DNA from: Allolobophora icterica
Taxonomy: Eukaryota; Annelida; Clitellata; Crassiclitellata; Lumbricidae
Length of the DNA: 64,000 nucleotides
NCBI GenBank assembly: GCA_963556255.1
Contig: OY744610.1
Span: 59,375,164 to 59,439,163 of the forward strand
Direction of reading: 5' to 3'
Shown: positions 33,914 through 44,751 of the stretch, piece after piece
Numbering within the stretch: the first letter of the stretch is position 1
How the letters are laid out: each line of letters opens with the position of its first letter
The notes under the pieces: generated by a model
The model's input: the letters and a program-made list of their open reading frames with translations, nothing else
Told to the model about the DNA's origin: nothing
Databases searched by the model: none
Position numbers and translations under genes: made by a program

Positions 33914-34264
33914 TCAATGATCAGCCAAGCGTTCGACGTCGGCCTTGGACTTAAACTCTCGGGGAAAAAGCTTGTGCTGATACAGCCTCATTCCTAAATT
34001 TGCATCTTCTAGTGGGATGTTTTGAAGTGCTGCTGGGTCAATGTAGAACTCTGGTCTCTCTCGCCCACATTGTCTCATCTGAGAACTTCCTGAGACCCTT
34101 TTTCTTGCTCTTACTGACACAGTCTGAAAATTCAATCAACAGTTGCATTTTTTGTCCTCGGCATCTAGCTTCCTTTCTAGTCCTTCGATCTTGTGATCCT
34201 TTCCAGAAAACAAGCGATCCTTTTCAGCAAGGAAGTTCAGAAAATATTGATCTGGATTGGACAT
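33914..34264 (-). CDS. Unrecognised coding-like exon(s), C-terminal end of a gene
   Basis: A good acceptor (TTTTTCTGCTTGTTTTTAG) precedes 34264. The frame then reads SNPDQYFLNFLAEKDRLF, GKDHKIEGLERKLDAEDKK, a coiled-coil-like stretch, and meets TGA at 34138-34136. The same frame continues after an AG (TTGAATTTTCAG) with SSQMRQCGRERPEFYIDPAA, LEDANLGMRLYQHKLFPREF and ends VERLADH and stop at 33914. Composition is protein-like in both parts. Either the second part is a separate exon reached from another donor, or the TGA marks a decayed gene. I do not recognise the family, and it does not look like the missing RAD23 UBA2. Confidence 0.45.
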
Positions 34265-34690
34265 CTAAAAACAAGCAGAAAAATCCACAAACTACCTATG
34301 TAGTAATTTTTAAAACTAGTATACACGTCATTAAAACGCTGGGTAATGAATAAAGCTGTTTTGCTACAACAAAGCTACTAATAAAATGAGCACAGAAAAT
34401 ATTATATCACAATAATTACAAAATTCAGAACCTGAGAAGAATTTAACAGTAACAGAACAGTAACATAAGGATTAAGGAGATTTTGACAGCTACAGAGAGG
34501 TAATTTAAATCCCAAGATTAGCTTATGCTTATTCTAAAGTCATGCTTATTAACATCTTGTCGCGTTACTAGCAGGCTGGGCAACTCCAGGATGGCCAATA
34601 CCAGCCCGCTAGCTAGTGGGGGTTCTACGTTCTGTCCGCGGAGTAAGGCTCCAGTGATATGCAGGAGACTAAGAGTAAGACGTTTTACCC

Positions 34691-34696
34691 TTTATT
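34691..34696 (-). terminator. LTR polyadenylation signal AATAAA
   Basis: The minus strand reads GATATAATAAAGGGTAAAAC about 135 bp before the LTR 3' end, consistent with an R/U5 boundary. Confidence 0.55.
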
Positions 34697-35301
34697 ATAT
34701 CAAACACAATCAACGTTAAGTAGAAATTACAACGAAAGGATATAATCACCCCCACCAGTCCAGGTATCCGTGCTCTTTCACAGTTCTCACACAGCAGCCA
34801 ACATCCTCGGCAGTCCGCAGAGTTCAGAGTCCCGTATTTCTTCCGGCAATCAGTTTCGTCCTTACAGAGTCCGTTTCCGCGTACGTGAATCGTTATCCCG
34901 AGGCTCTCCACCCCGTCAGAGATCAACCGACGACGCACAAGAGAACACAACGGCCGACGGACATCTGTCTGTCCTTTCCCGACGACGACTGTGACCGACG
35001 AAGGATCCTGACCGACGACGCTGACTGAGAGTCCCTTTCACGACGACGGTCCCGAGACCGACTGCGACGAATGACGACTTAGTGACTCCGTGACTGTTCG
35101 ACGCTTTACGACGCTAACTATCGACCGACGTTTCTTGACTCCTCGTAGCGTGTGTCGTACTCCGACTGACTGACCGGACTGTACTGCCTTCCGACGACGA
35201 CTGTCGACTTCACTGACGACCGGTGACTCCTGCGACTGACTGCTTCGTACTGTGTCTTTCTCTGCACTAACTCACTAACTGACGATTCCTTGTGACTGCT
35301 C

Positions 35302-35311
35302 CTTTTATATT
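35302..35311 (-). promoter_or_regulatory. LTR promoter TATA box
   Basis: On the minus strand GGACAATATAAAAGGAGCAG gives a canonical TATAAAA, about 215 bp from the LTR 5' end. Downstream lies a start-like CAGTTAGTGAGT region. Confidence 0.6.
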
Positions 35312-35524
35312 GTCCATAAGAGGCCGCGCGGCGGTCACGCGGCATCGCGGCAAGGTTTCTGCTTGTGAGGCACAGCGCGGCAGAGCGCGGCCGCCGCGCG
35401 GCACACAGAGTTCCTCAGGAAGCGGCAAAACGCGGTCGCCGCGCGGCATGACTCACATGAAGAAGGCCGCGGCAGACAAGGAGAAATCCAAACGGCCATG
35501 GGACCCCCAAAACCGCTACAATCT

Positions 35525-36075
35525 GACTTCATACTTTTGTTGCCTTCACTGTCCCCAACTGCCACATTGTCAAAAGCATTTGTTTACATAGGCTGAACAA
35601 TATAATTTTTTAGATAATTGCTAATTTAAATTTAAAAAACTATTTGACATCAAGAAAGCCGATCAAGAGGAGTCGCCAGTAGACAGTATCATCGACCATG
35701 TGATCTCCAAAATGCTTGATACTTCGCTTTGCTTACCTTTACGAAACTTTGATTTTGGCCGAACAAAATGCGAATATAAGAAACTTAACATATTGAAAGC
35801 TTTACTCAAAGCCATATCGAAGCTTCAGAGACCGGTCTTGAGGGAAAGGCATCCGGTTACCTGCAACGAAGGTCGAAGTCGGAAGGTGAGGCGTCTTAAC
35901 CTCCCGCTGTCTCGGACTACTTCGGTACTGCCCAATTCACCCCAGCAGGAATAGACTTGCCATCTCGAAGCGCTCCCAAACCTTGCCTAACCCAAAGGCC
36001 TGAAGATGGCGCCTCGACTAGATCACGTGCAAGGACAAAGAATATACAAGGAGTCGTGCAAAATATTCGTATTCC
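35525..36075. other. Unassigned DNA between solo LTR and satellite
   Basis: A short open frame at 35700-35954 has a protein-like start but no splice context or recognised motif. No call is made. Confidence 0.4.
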
Positions 36076-36600
36076 GAGTATACAGAACACATGTACACAA
36101 AAGAACTATCTTAACTAAAGAAAACATCTAAACTAAAGAACTTATCTTAACTAAAGAACTTATCTTAACTAAAGAACTACGGTGTCTTAACTAAGGGACA
36201 CATCTAAACTAAAGAACCATCTTAACTAAAGAACACATCCTAGTAACTAAAGAGCACATCTAAACTAAAAGAACTATCTTAACTAAAGAACAAAACGAAA
36301 AAACATAAATTAAGAACTATCTTAACTAAAGAACTATCTTAACTAAAGGGGACACCTTGACTAAAGAACCATCTTAGCTTAAGAACATATCCTAACTAAA
36401 AAACATATCGTAACTAAAGAACACATCTTAACTAACGAACTGTCTTAACTAAAAACTCATCGAAAGTAAAGAACTATCTTAACTCAAGAACACATCTTAA
36501 CCAAAGAACTACCTAAACTAAAGAACACATCTTAACCAAAGATCTAAACTAAAACATTTCTAAACTAAAGAACCATCTTAACTAAAGAACACATAAACTA

Positions 36601-37966
36601 AACAGGTATCTTAACTAGAGAACACATCTAAACTAAAGAACATATCTAAACTAAAGAACACATCTTAACTAAAGAACACGTCTCAAATAAAGAACTATCT
36701 TAACTAAACAACATATCTAACCTAAAGAAATATCTTAACTAAAGAACACATCTAAACTAAACAACTATCTTGACTAAAGAACACATCTAAACTACGGAAC
36801 ATATTGTAACTAAAGAACACAGCTTAACTAAAGAACTGTCTGAACTAAAAAGCATGTAAACTAAAGAACCATCTTAACTAGAGAACACATCTAAACTGAA
36901 GAACTGTCTTAACTAAAGAACACATATAAAGTAAAGAACTATCTTAATTAGAGAACACATCTAAGCTAAAGAACATATCTTAACTAAAGATCACCTATTA
37001 ACTAAAGAACACATCTTAAATAAAAGAGCTATATTAACTGAAGAACACATCTTAGCTAAGGAACACATAAATTAAAGAACTATCTAAACTAAAGAACATA
37101 TCTTGATTAAAGAATTATCTTAACTAAAGAGTACACCTTAACGAAAGAACCATCTTCACCAAGGAACACATCCTAACTAAAGAACATATCGTAACTAAAG
37201 AACACAGCTTAACTAAAGAACTGTCTGAACTAAAAAGCATCTAAACTAAAGAACCATCTTAACTAAAGAACACATATAAACTAAACAGGTATCTTAACTA
37301 GAGAACACATCTAAACTAAAGAACATATCTAAACTAAAGAACACATCTTAACTAAAGAACACGTCTCAAATAAAGAACTATCTTAACTAAACAACATATC
37401 TAACCTAAAGAAATATCTTAACTAAAGAACACATCTAAACTAAACAACTATCTTGACTAAAGAACACATCTAAACTACAGAACATATTGTAACTAAAGAA
37501 CACAGCTTAACTAAAGAACTGTCTGAACTAAAAAGCATGTAAACTAAAGAACCATCTTAACTAGAGAACACATCTAAACTGAAGAACTGTCTTAACTAAA
37601 GAACACATATAAAGTAAAGAACTATCTTAATTACAGAACACATCTAAGCTAAAGAACATATCTTAACTAAAGATCACCTATTAACTAAAGAACACATCTT
37701 AAATAAAAGAGCTATATTAACTGAAGAACACATCTTAGCTAAGGAACACATAAATTAAAGAACTATCTAAACTAAAGAACATATCTTGATTAAAGAATTA
37801 TCTTAACTAAAGAGTACACCTTAACGAAAGAACCATCTTCACCAAGGAACACATCCTAACTAAAGAACATATCGTAACTAAAGAACACAGCTTAACTAAA
37901 GAACTGTCTGAACTAAAAAGCATCTAAACTAAAGAACCATCTTAACTAGAGAACACATCTAAACTG
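36601..37966. repeat. 683-bp higher-order repeat within the satellite
   Basis: Two nearly identical consecutive copies start at 36601 and 37284 (both AACAGGTATCTTAACTAGAG). Irregular landmarks such as TCTTGATTAAAGAATTATC recur at the same 683-bp spacing (37091 and 37774). The two copies differ by only a few substitutions, unlike neighbouring monomers. Confidence 0.85.
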
Positions 37967-38784
37967 AATAACTGTCTTGACTAAAGAACACATATAAAGT
38001 AAAGAACTATCTTAATTAGAGAACACATATAAACTAAAGAACATATCTTAACTAAAGATCACATCTTAACTACAGAACATATCTTAAATAAAAGAGCTAT
38101 CTTAACTGAAGAACACATCTTAACTAAACAACACATAAATTAAAGAACTATCTAAACTAAAGAACACATCTTGACTAAAGAACTATCTTAACTAAAGAGT
38201 ACCCTTTTAACTAAAGAACCATCTTCGCTAAGGAACACATCCTAACTAAAGAACATATCTTAACTAAAGAACACATCTTAACTAAAGAACTGTCTTAACT
38301 AAAAAAACGCATATAAACTGAAGAACACGTCTTAACTTAAGAACATACCTTAACTAAAGAACGCATCTTAACTAAAGAACTGTCTTAACTAAAAAACACA
38401 TCTAAACTAAAGAACTATCCTAACTAAAGAACATATATCTTAACTAAAGAACGCATCTTAACTAAAGAACTATCTTAACTTTAAAAAAATCAAAACTAAA
38501 GAACTATCTTAATTTAACTAAAGAACACATCTTAACCAAAGAACTACCCAAAACTAAAGAACACATCTTAACCAAAGAACATATCGTAACTAAAGAACAC
38601 ATCTAAACTAAAGAACTGTCTTAACTAAAGAACTGTCTTAACTAAAGAACACATTGGAACTAAAGAACTATCTTTACTATAGAGCACATCTGAACTAAAG
38701 AACATATCTTAACTAAAGAACACATCTTAACTAAAGGACACTTCTTAACTAAAGAACTACCTTAACTAAAGTATGCATCTTAAC

Positions 38785-39125
38785 CAGGGCCGGATTAACC
38801 ACGGTGCTGATTGTGCTGCAGCACAGGGCCCCCAAATTGTAAATGTAAAAAAATAAAGGATTAAGGAAAGAAACAGTGCAAATTGCAATGCATTATGCAT
38901 AGCAATCATAGCTATGACTAAATATTGTTCTTTGACAGACTATGTTCTTTCCATGTCAGTGCGTGAGTCGTGATCTCGTGACAATCGTCCTATCTACTTC
39001 TTATGTGCTGTAAAGTATAACAAGTTATGTGTCGGGTTATTGTATGTCTGCCTTGCATCTTAAAACTGTAAGGGGCCCCGTCATTCGATCAGCACAGGGC
39101 CCCCAAAAATGTAGATCCGTGCCTG
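38785..39125. mobile_element. hAT element (341 bp) inserted in satellite
   Basis: Ends CAGGGCCGGATTAACC and GATCCGTGCCTG, imperfect inverted repeats of hAT type, are flanked by a perfect 8-bp ATCTTAAC (38777-38784, 39126-39133), which is satellite sequence. Subterminal GCACAGGGCCCCC occurs at both ends. Confidence 0.92.
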
Positions 39126-39365
39126 ATCTTAACGAAAGAACTATCTCAACTACAGAACACATCATTCTAAACTAAAGAACATATCTTAACTAAAGAACAC
39201 GTCTGAACTAAATAACTATCTTAACTAAATGAACTAAAGAACTATCTTAACTAAAGGACACAATCATCTAAACTAAGGAATTATCTTAACTAAAGGACAC
39301 ATCTTAACTAAAGAACATACCTTAATTAAAGAACACCTTAACTAAAGAACTATAATAACTATAAA

Positions 39366-40173
39366 GAATACACATATTGAACAAATGTTTAACAACCTGA
39401 ATTTTAAACGGTTTTAACTTTTAGGCAATCGCCTCACTGACCTTTCCGTCTCTCATGGAAGGCTGAAAGAAGGAGGTGTTTAAAAGCTACCAAATTTACA
39501 AATTTAGATGCGGACGTCTGCACTGTTCATAACCCTTCCCTCTGTCCGCATTTGTCCGCATTGTGGTGACCCCTCCCTTCCCCTTTATTGCGGATGTCCT
39601 TTATGGATGACCCCTAATACCTTTCTCGGGCGATCGCCTAGAAATGCCGCAGTCACATCGCCGTGTCGAGTACAAACTGCAATATGATTGGCTACGGCAC
39701 ATCCTCGCCTTCGATAAAGGATTATGGGAGTTCAAGGCTAAGAATAGGTGGTGCAAGGCTTGTAGTCACATAAGCAAAGCCTTGTACTCCCATGCCTTTC
39801 TCTAAAAAACGCCAAGAAATGGTGGCTGCTTGTGCGAACTGTAGCTTTCTGGAGACGTCTAAAACTGAATATCCATAACCATAACCATAAATTTTATTAC
39901 TTCTTGTAACACACAATAACAGAAAAAAAGTGCATCTACTAGGCCTACCATTACTAACAGGAAGCAAAGGGAGAGAAACCCTTAAGGGACCTAAGTCCCG
40001 CTAAAAGGGTTACCCGTGTACATGAAAACGATAGCAACTGGCTATATAATATAATTAGGCCTACTAGGAATATAAGCCTTAGGTCTTAACTATAGTTAGG
40101 CCCTAACTAAGATTCAAAGTTAAATCACATTAAGTGTCAGCACCAAACCTAGCGCGCACATAAGGCAGTTATT
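39366..40173. other. Intergenic DNA, no gene seen
   Basis: Mixed-composition sequence with repeated ATAACCATAACCATAA near 39875 and two copies of TGTCCGCATTTG-like strings near 39540. Confidence 0.45.
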
Positions 40174-40181
40174 AATTAGTG

Positions 40182-40734
40182 CAGTGCTTCCCAATCTTCT
40201 TAGGCTAGGAAACCTTTTTGACTAAGAAATTTTTTTCCACTCTGAACCCCTACCTAAATAAAACACATTTTGGTACTATTTTTTTTAAAACAGCGATCCA
40301 TTAATATAGAGTTTAATCGATAAAAGTTAAACTTGAAATTGTTATAAATAAATTTAATTTTCCCACAGAACCCTTGGTTACACCTTATAATGCAGCAACA
40401 CTTCAAACAACACTTTTCCAATGCTTCATGGAACCCTTGTCTTCCCTTCACGGCAGTTGCGGCGATCTTGTTTGACACGTGAGGGGGACATTTTTGAACT
40501 GCTCTGGTCAAAAATGAGTTTTGAACTGATCTGGTCAAAAAAAGGTAAAAATATTTCACGCGCGAATAAATTTAATGACCTTTTTTTGGTGATTCTTCAA
40601 AATGTGGGGTCCGATGCATGGCGTGTCCCCCCACTGTTAAAGGTGGCGGGTCTTGTCCCCCTCGACTCCCCATGATCGCCTCCCATGCTTCACGGAACCC
40701 TAGGGTTTCGCGGAACTCACTTTGGGAAACACTG
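40182..40734. mobile_element. hAT element (553 bp) carrying a nested hAT
   Basis: Ends CAGTGCTTCCCAATC and TTTGGGAAACACTG are inverted repeats flanked by a perfect 8-bp AATTAGTG (40174-40181, 40735-40742). A second element, 40454-40687, is inserted inside. Confidence 0.9.
40454..40687. mobile_element. GGCGGCGATC-type hAT MITE, copy 1 (234 bp), nested
   Basis: Ends CAGTTGCGGCGATC and GATCGCCTCCCATG, flanked by perfect CTTCACGG (40446-40453, 40688-40695). Homologous to 41042-41310 and 44458-44723, sharing TTTTGAACTGATCTGGTCAA and GATGCATGGCGTGTCCCCCC. Confidence 0.92.
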
Positions 40735-41041
40735 AATTAGTGCATGGGGAGGGTTAGGGATCAGCTGCAGATAGATAATCGCGGAGTTTTCGTTTGAAGA
40801 TGAAGATACTGGGCAGAGTTCGTATGGTAACGGGAGGGTTGTTCCAGGTCATCAGACCGGCACTTTTAATTGAGAATTTTCGGGTGTTTGTTCTGGTGGC
40901 TACTCCTCTATAATTGGCAGACGTTCTAACATTATAGGGATTTGTTTGGGATGTCAAACTAAAGAAGTCGTTCAGTGCTGTGGGCAGAAGATTGTGCATG
41001 TAGGCCTAGGCTATTTAAACATGAATTCGGAGGTTTGCTCG

Positions 41042-41310
41042 CAGTGGCGGCGATCTTGTTTGAGAGGTGGGGGGGGGGACATTTTGGAACTGATCTGGTA
41101 AAAAAAGAGTTTTGAACTGATCTGGTCAAAAAAGAGGTCTAAAAAATTTTTCGCGCTCACGCGCTCACAATTTTATAACCTGAGTACAACAAAATTTGAT
41201 GACCTTTTTTTGGTGTTTCTTCAAAATTTGGGGGTCCGATGCATGGCGTGTCCCCCCTCTTAAAGGTGGGGGTCTTGTCCCCCTCGACCCCCCCGGGATC
41301 GCCGCCCATG
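41042..41310. mobile_element. GGCGGCGATC-type hAT MITE, copy 2 (269 bp)
   Basis: Ends CAGTGGCGGCGATC and GATCGCCGCCCATG, flanked by perfect TTTGCTCG (41034-41041, 41311-41318). It lies inside the minus-strand LINE pseudogene. Confidence 0.94.
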
Positions 41311-41435
41311 TTTGCTCGATTCTAATCTGTTGAATTGGTAACATTTTTAATTTATGTATCGCACACTGAGAAGACAAGGGACCTGATTTACCTGCAATAA
41401 TTCTGGCAGCACTCTTGTAATAAGGTTAACCTAAG

Positions 41436-41882
41436 CTAATGATGTTCTCTAGCTTATCCTGCCCTGTTCTTTCTCTGACGGTTTTATTTGTGATCTTATC
41501 TTTCCAGGAGATGTGCAAAATTTTTCTTTGCCACCTGTGATGTGCTGCCTCCAGTTTTTTCCTGTTTGCTACCGTCATTGGCCACGACTCTGCTCCATAC
41601 AGTAGGGTGCTCAAAACTACAGCCTCATATAGCCGGATCTTGATCTTCACGCTGTAAGGGATGCAGCGTGAAGATCAAGATCCGGCTATATGAGGCTGTA
41701 GTTTTGAGCACCCTACTGTATGGAGCAGAGTCGTGGCCAATGACGGTAGCAAACAGGAAAAAACTGGAGGCAGCACATCACAGGTGGCAAAGAAAAATTT
41801 TGCACATCTCCTGGAAAGATAAGATCACAAATAAAACCGTCAGAGAAAGAACAGGGCAGGATAAGCTAGAGAACATCATTAG
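41436..41882. repeat. Perfect 218-bp palindrome with 11-bp loop
   Basis: Arms 41436-41653 and 41665-41882 are inverted and, on reading, identical throughout. The loop is 41654-41664 (GTAAGGGATGC). Each arm encodes the same LINE fragment (LLYGAESWPMTVANRKKLEA). Confidence 0.9.
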
Positions 41883-42131
41883 AAAGAAACGACTGAACTG
41901 GATGGGACACGTGGCCCGCATGAATAATGATAGAAGAGCCAGCCAAGTTACTAGGTGGACTCCGGAGGGGAAGCGTGGGAGAGGAAGACCAAGGAAGAAC
42001 TGGATGGGAACTGTTCGAGAAGATCTGAGATGTCTCGAGATGACGGTGGAGGATGCAGTTGAGGTGGCGAGGGACAGAGAGGAATGGAGGAACTGCGTTG
42101 CCCGATGTGCAGCTCTGCACGGGAAGGACTA
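41665..42131 (+). pseudogene. RTE-like LINE, C-terminal RT fragment
   Basis: The open frame reads VKIKIRLYEAVVLSTLLYGA, WQRKILHISWKDKI, RLNWMGHVARM, GRGRPRKNWM and ends CAALHGKD and stop. This is the classic C-terminal block of RTE/endonuclease-RT LINEs. It is 5'-truncated and followed by AAGTACTAAGTAAGTAAG, a likely short-repeat tail. Its first 218 bp are repeated in inverse orientation immediately upstream. The frame is intact over 155 codons, suggesting a recent copy. Confidence 0.87.
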
Positions 42132-42215
42132 AGTACTAAGTAAGTAAGCAAACGACATGAATAATTTGAGGCCCAGACTATATTACAATTATGAAAGATA
42201 AGGGTGAATTAGGGA

Positions 42216-42348
42216 CATAGGCGTAGACTCTGGGAGGGGCAGCCGGGGCACATGTCCCCCAATAATTGAGACGGACTATACATCCAAAGCAACAAGTGTT
42301 GCATGAATCACCAAATCCCCCAATATTTTGGACAAGTTTACGCCAGTG
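42216..42348. mobile_element. CATAGGCGTA-type hAT MITE (133 bp)
   Basis: Ends CATAGGCGTAGACTC and AAGTTTACGCCAGTG match the ends of the 2-kb element at 27526-29589. The 8-bp flanks are diverged (ATTAGGGA and ATTAGCCT), but excision of element plus one flank restores the LINE frame SRLIHPYL. Confidence 0.8.
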
Positions 42349-42590
42349 ATTAGCCTAGAGAATAATATAAATTCAATCTGATTCGAGTCGGCAGTAAGAA
42401 GGCGGCAATGCAGGCTAATATTCCCACACTTTTCACAATTCTTATAGAAATATTTTCAATATGCACCTTCCATGTTAGGAACTGGTCCACGTAGACACCC
42501 AGAAATTTAACCGAAGGGTTTTTGAGTTCTTTGAGTGCTCTAATTTTTTGATGTTTTAGGGAGAAAGCCGTGTTATAGGCCTAAGCTGTC

Positions 42591-44047
42591 TTAAATAATG
42601 AAAAAAGTAAATCATGAGAAACTTTCAGGGTCATTCCCATTACAGGAATCTGCTACAACAGAGTCAACAGACCAATCAATTTTGGATAATAAAATTTCGA
42701 AATGTTCACAGGAAGCCGCGTTGATGAAATTTTTGTCAACTTACAATTTTCGCAACCGGCGGCCAGTCTTCCGGAAAAAATTGACAATCGAAGGTATTTC
42801 TTGATTACGGTCCTTACGGTCCAGGGCGTTTCAGCCGTCCAATTTTCCCAGAAATTCAACCTCCTACAGAGCTTACTGAGCTTAGTAACAGCGTGCGCAA
42901 CGAAGTAACTCCAATTAGTAATCGCAGTGATTTCACAGTCGTCTTGCGAGGCAAGCTATTTAACGAATTAGCAAAAACGCGCATAGGGTCTAATGAGCGG
43001 CATAATTATGGAAGCCACTCCCGTAGGAGCTGTAACGGTAAAACTCTACCGCTGTAACTAAGAAACTCGCAATGACGTCATTTCATAATTATTAACGAAA
43101 CTCGCAATGACGTCATTTCATAATCATTAACCATTTGATACTATTAGTAAAAACAGTAAAATGACGTCGCTAATACTTCATACCCATGGCTGCCTCAGGG
43201 CTAGCTTAGGGGACTGCTCTTCTTTTTCTCTCTTCTTACATTATATGACATGCGTTGAGCCCGACGTCTTTTCTCGCCTACTTCGAACCTCAGATATATA
43301 TAAAACTGTTGACGATAGTCCCTTGAGGTTCGATATACCGAAGTTTTGCTAGGCCCTATATTATTATACACATTACAAACGGCAACAAAATAGGAAATTC
43401 CAACAAACTGATCTAAAAGGCTCAAGGCTTTTTACCTGTACTTGGTCGTTTTGTAGTAGGCCCTACGTGATTACTACTACTACTAATAATAATAATAATA
43501 ATAATAATTTACATTTACCCTGCTCCGAAATAATTTCACATTTACGCTGCTCCTAAATAATTTTTTCCAAATCCCGATGGATCACTGACACCTCGGGTAA
43601 AAAAAAATAATAATAACAACAATAAAAATGTTGACAGTTTACAGCAACGTATTTCGACATAAACATAAAAGTTTTCAGTTCAGTTCGTCCAGATCTTGTG
43701 ACAATAGGAAGTCAGCCGCAAGGTTTTCATTTTTCTCGCACGCAAAATACGCCTGAACACAGAGAGATTGGGAAAACCCGAGTGCCATCAGCTACAAAAG
43801 AAACAAAGCAAACACATAGAAATCTTCAAAAGCCCCTCCAAAAAATTTCTGGATTTTTTAGGCCCCTGCACTGGAGATTGTGAGGCCCTAAGCTGTAACA
43901 TTTTTAGCTTATGCCTAAATCCGTCACTGCTCACGAGGGTGCGTAACATGGCAATCTTACAGACCCAGAGGTCTTAAAATGGCTTGAAAATGCTTCTTGA
44001 GCTGTCTGTGGCGAAATAGTATCTACGCTAAGCGGTAGAGCGTTGAA
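42591..44047. other. Intergenic DNA with SINE-A fragment and short duplications
   Basis: 43158-43232 is a plus-oriented SINE-A 3' end (GACGTCGCTAATACTTCATA, then GGGGACTGCTCTTC). ACTCGCAATGACGTCATTTC is duplicated at 43067 and 43101. ATCCGTCACTG near 43918 looks like a single hAT-like end without a partner. No gene. Confidence 0.5.
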
Positions 44048-44350
44048 TAATAATAATAATAATAATAATAATGATAATAATAATAATAATAATCTTCGTT
44101 TATTAATTCAAACTGACAACTATGCATTAAAATTACATGATATATAATTATAGTAGTAATAGACGACAACAAGTTTAACAGGAGTTGAATTTAACTGTAT
44201 GGCAGCCATGCAAGGCACCCATCTGTACTACTGCTCATTTTTACAATTGCCACCTAGGGAATGAAGGCTGAGTTAACTTTGTGGGGCAAGCGGGCATCAA
44301 ACCCGAGTCCTTCTGATCTTCGTGCCAGTGTATTACCACTAAACCAGCTT
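44048..44350 (-). mobile_element. tRNA-SINE with conserved central motif (SINE-V), copy 2
   Basis: On the minus strand: A box TGGTTTAGTGGTAATACAC, B box GGGTTTGATGCCC, then TTAACTCAGCCTTCATTCCC, AAAAATGAG and an ATT/AAT tail (44048-44095). It shares the core with 23613-23880. Confidence 0.77.
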
Positions 44351-44457
44351 GGCCTGGAGCTCCCCCATTTACATGGACAAACTGTACCCAAGAGATTTTC
44401 ATGGATGCAAATCAACCCAGGGCTGCTGCATAGGATTCAAACACTGATCAGGAGTAA

Positions 44458-44723
44458 CAGTGGCGGCGATCTTGTTTGAGAGGTGGGGGGACATTTGGGA
44501 ACTGATCTGGTCAAAAAAGAGTTTTGAACTGATCTGGGCAAAAAAGAGGCTGAAAAACTTTTCGCACTCAGAAAAATTTTATAACCCGAGTACGAAAAAA
44601 TTTGAGGACATTTTTTGGTGTTTCTTCAAAATTTGGGGAGGGTCCAATGTATGGCGTGTCCCCCCCACTCTTAAAGGTGGGGGGGTCTTGTCCCCCTCGA
44701 CCACCCCGGGATCGCTGCCCATG
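44458..44723. mobile_element. GGCGGCGATC-type hAT MITE, copy 3 (266 bp), beside RAD23 donor
   Basis: Ends CAGTGGCGGCGATC and GATCGCTGCCCATG, flanked by perfect AGGAGTAA (44450-44457, 44724-44731). The insertion lies within the RAD23 intron, its right duplication ending 20 bp from the splice donor of the exon at 44752-44907. Confidence 0.94.
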
Positions 44724-44751
44724 AGGAGTAAACATACTTCTGAACACTTAC

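Larger units (their letters stand above)
34558..35520 (-). mobile_element. Solo LTR (963 bp), gypsy-like
   Basis: On the minus strand it runs from TGTAGCGGTTTTGGGGGTCC to AACGCGACA, that is TG...CA with imperfect inverted ends, flanked by a 4-bp duplication ATCT (34554-34557, 35521-35524). It contains a TATA box and an AATAAA signal in the right order. The interior is rich in CGACGACG and GCGCGGC. No internal retroviral-type region adjoins it, so it looks like a recombination product. Confidence 0.82.
36076..39365. repeat. ACTAAAGAAC satellite, about 18-20 bp unit, 3.3 kb
   Basis: Variants of CTTAACTAAAGAACACAT and CTAAACTAAAGAACTAT recur over 3.3 kb, interrupted only by the hAT element at 38785-39125. 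No open frames of length and no gene. Confidence 0.95.
40754..42590 (-). pseudogene. CR1/L2-like LINE reverse transcriptase, C-terminal part, fragmented
   Basis: Minus-strand host LINE in pieces. 42560-42349 encodes SVKFLGVYVDQFLTWKVHIE and LLPTRIRLNSILFSRLI. 42215-42150 encodes HPYLSYCNIVWASN. 41430-41311 encodes KSAARIIAGKSGPLSSQCAI. 40999-40754 encodes MHNLLPTALNDFFSLTSQ, then RKFSIKSAGLMTWNN and FIFKRKLRDYL. Removing the MITE at 42216-42348 and one target copy restores SRLIHPYLSY exactly. Two further insertions interrupt the element (41042-41310, and 41436 to about 42145). Internal stops near 41010 show that it is dead. Confidence 0.85.

Noticed and set aside
35292..35591. GC-rich island near 35.3-35.5 kb as a CpG-island promoter of a host gene
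   Set aside because: It falls wholly within the LTR bounded by ATCT duplications, so it belongs to the retroelement.
36076..39365. Regularly spaced repeats resembling a CRISPR array
   Set aside because: Units are contiguous, diverged 18-20 bp monomers without constant-length unique spacers or cas genes, in a eukaryotic genome.
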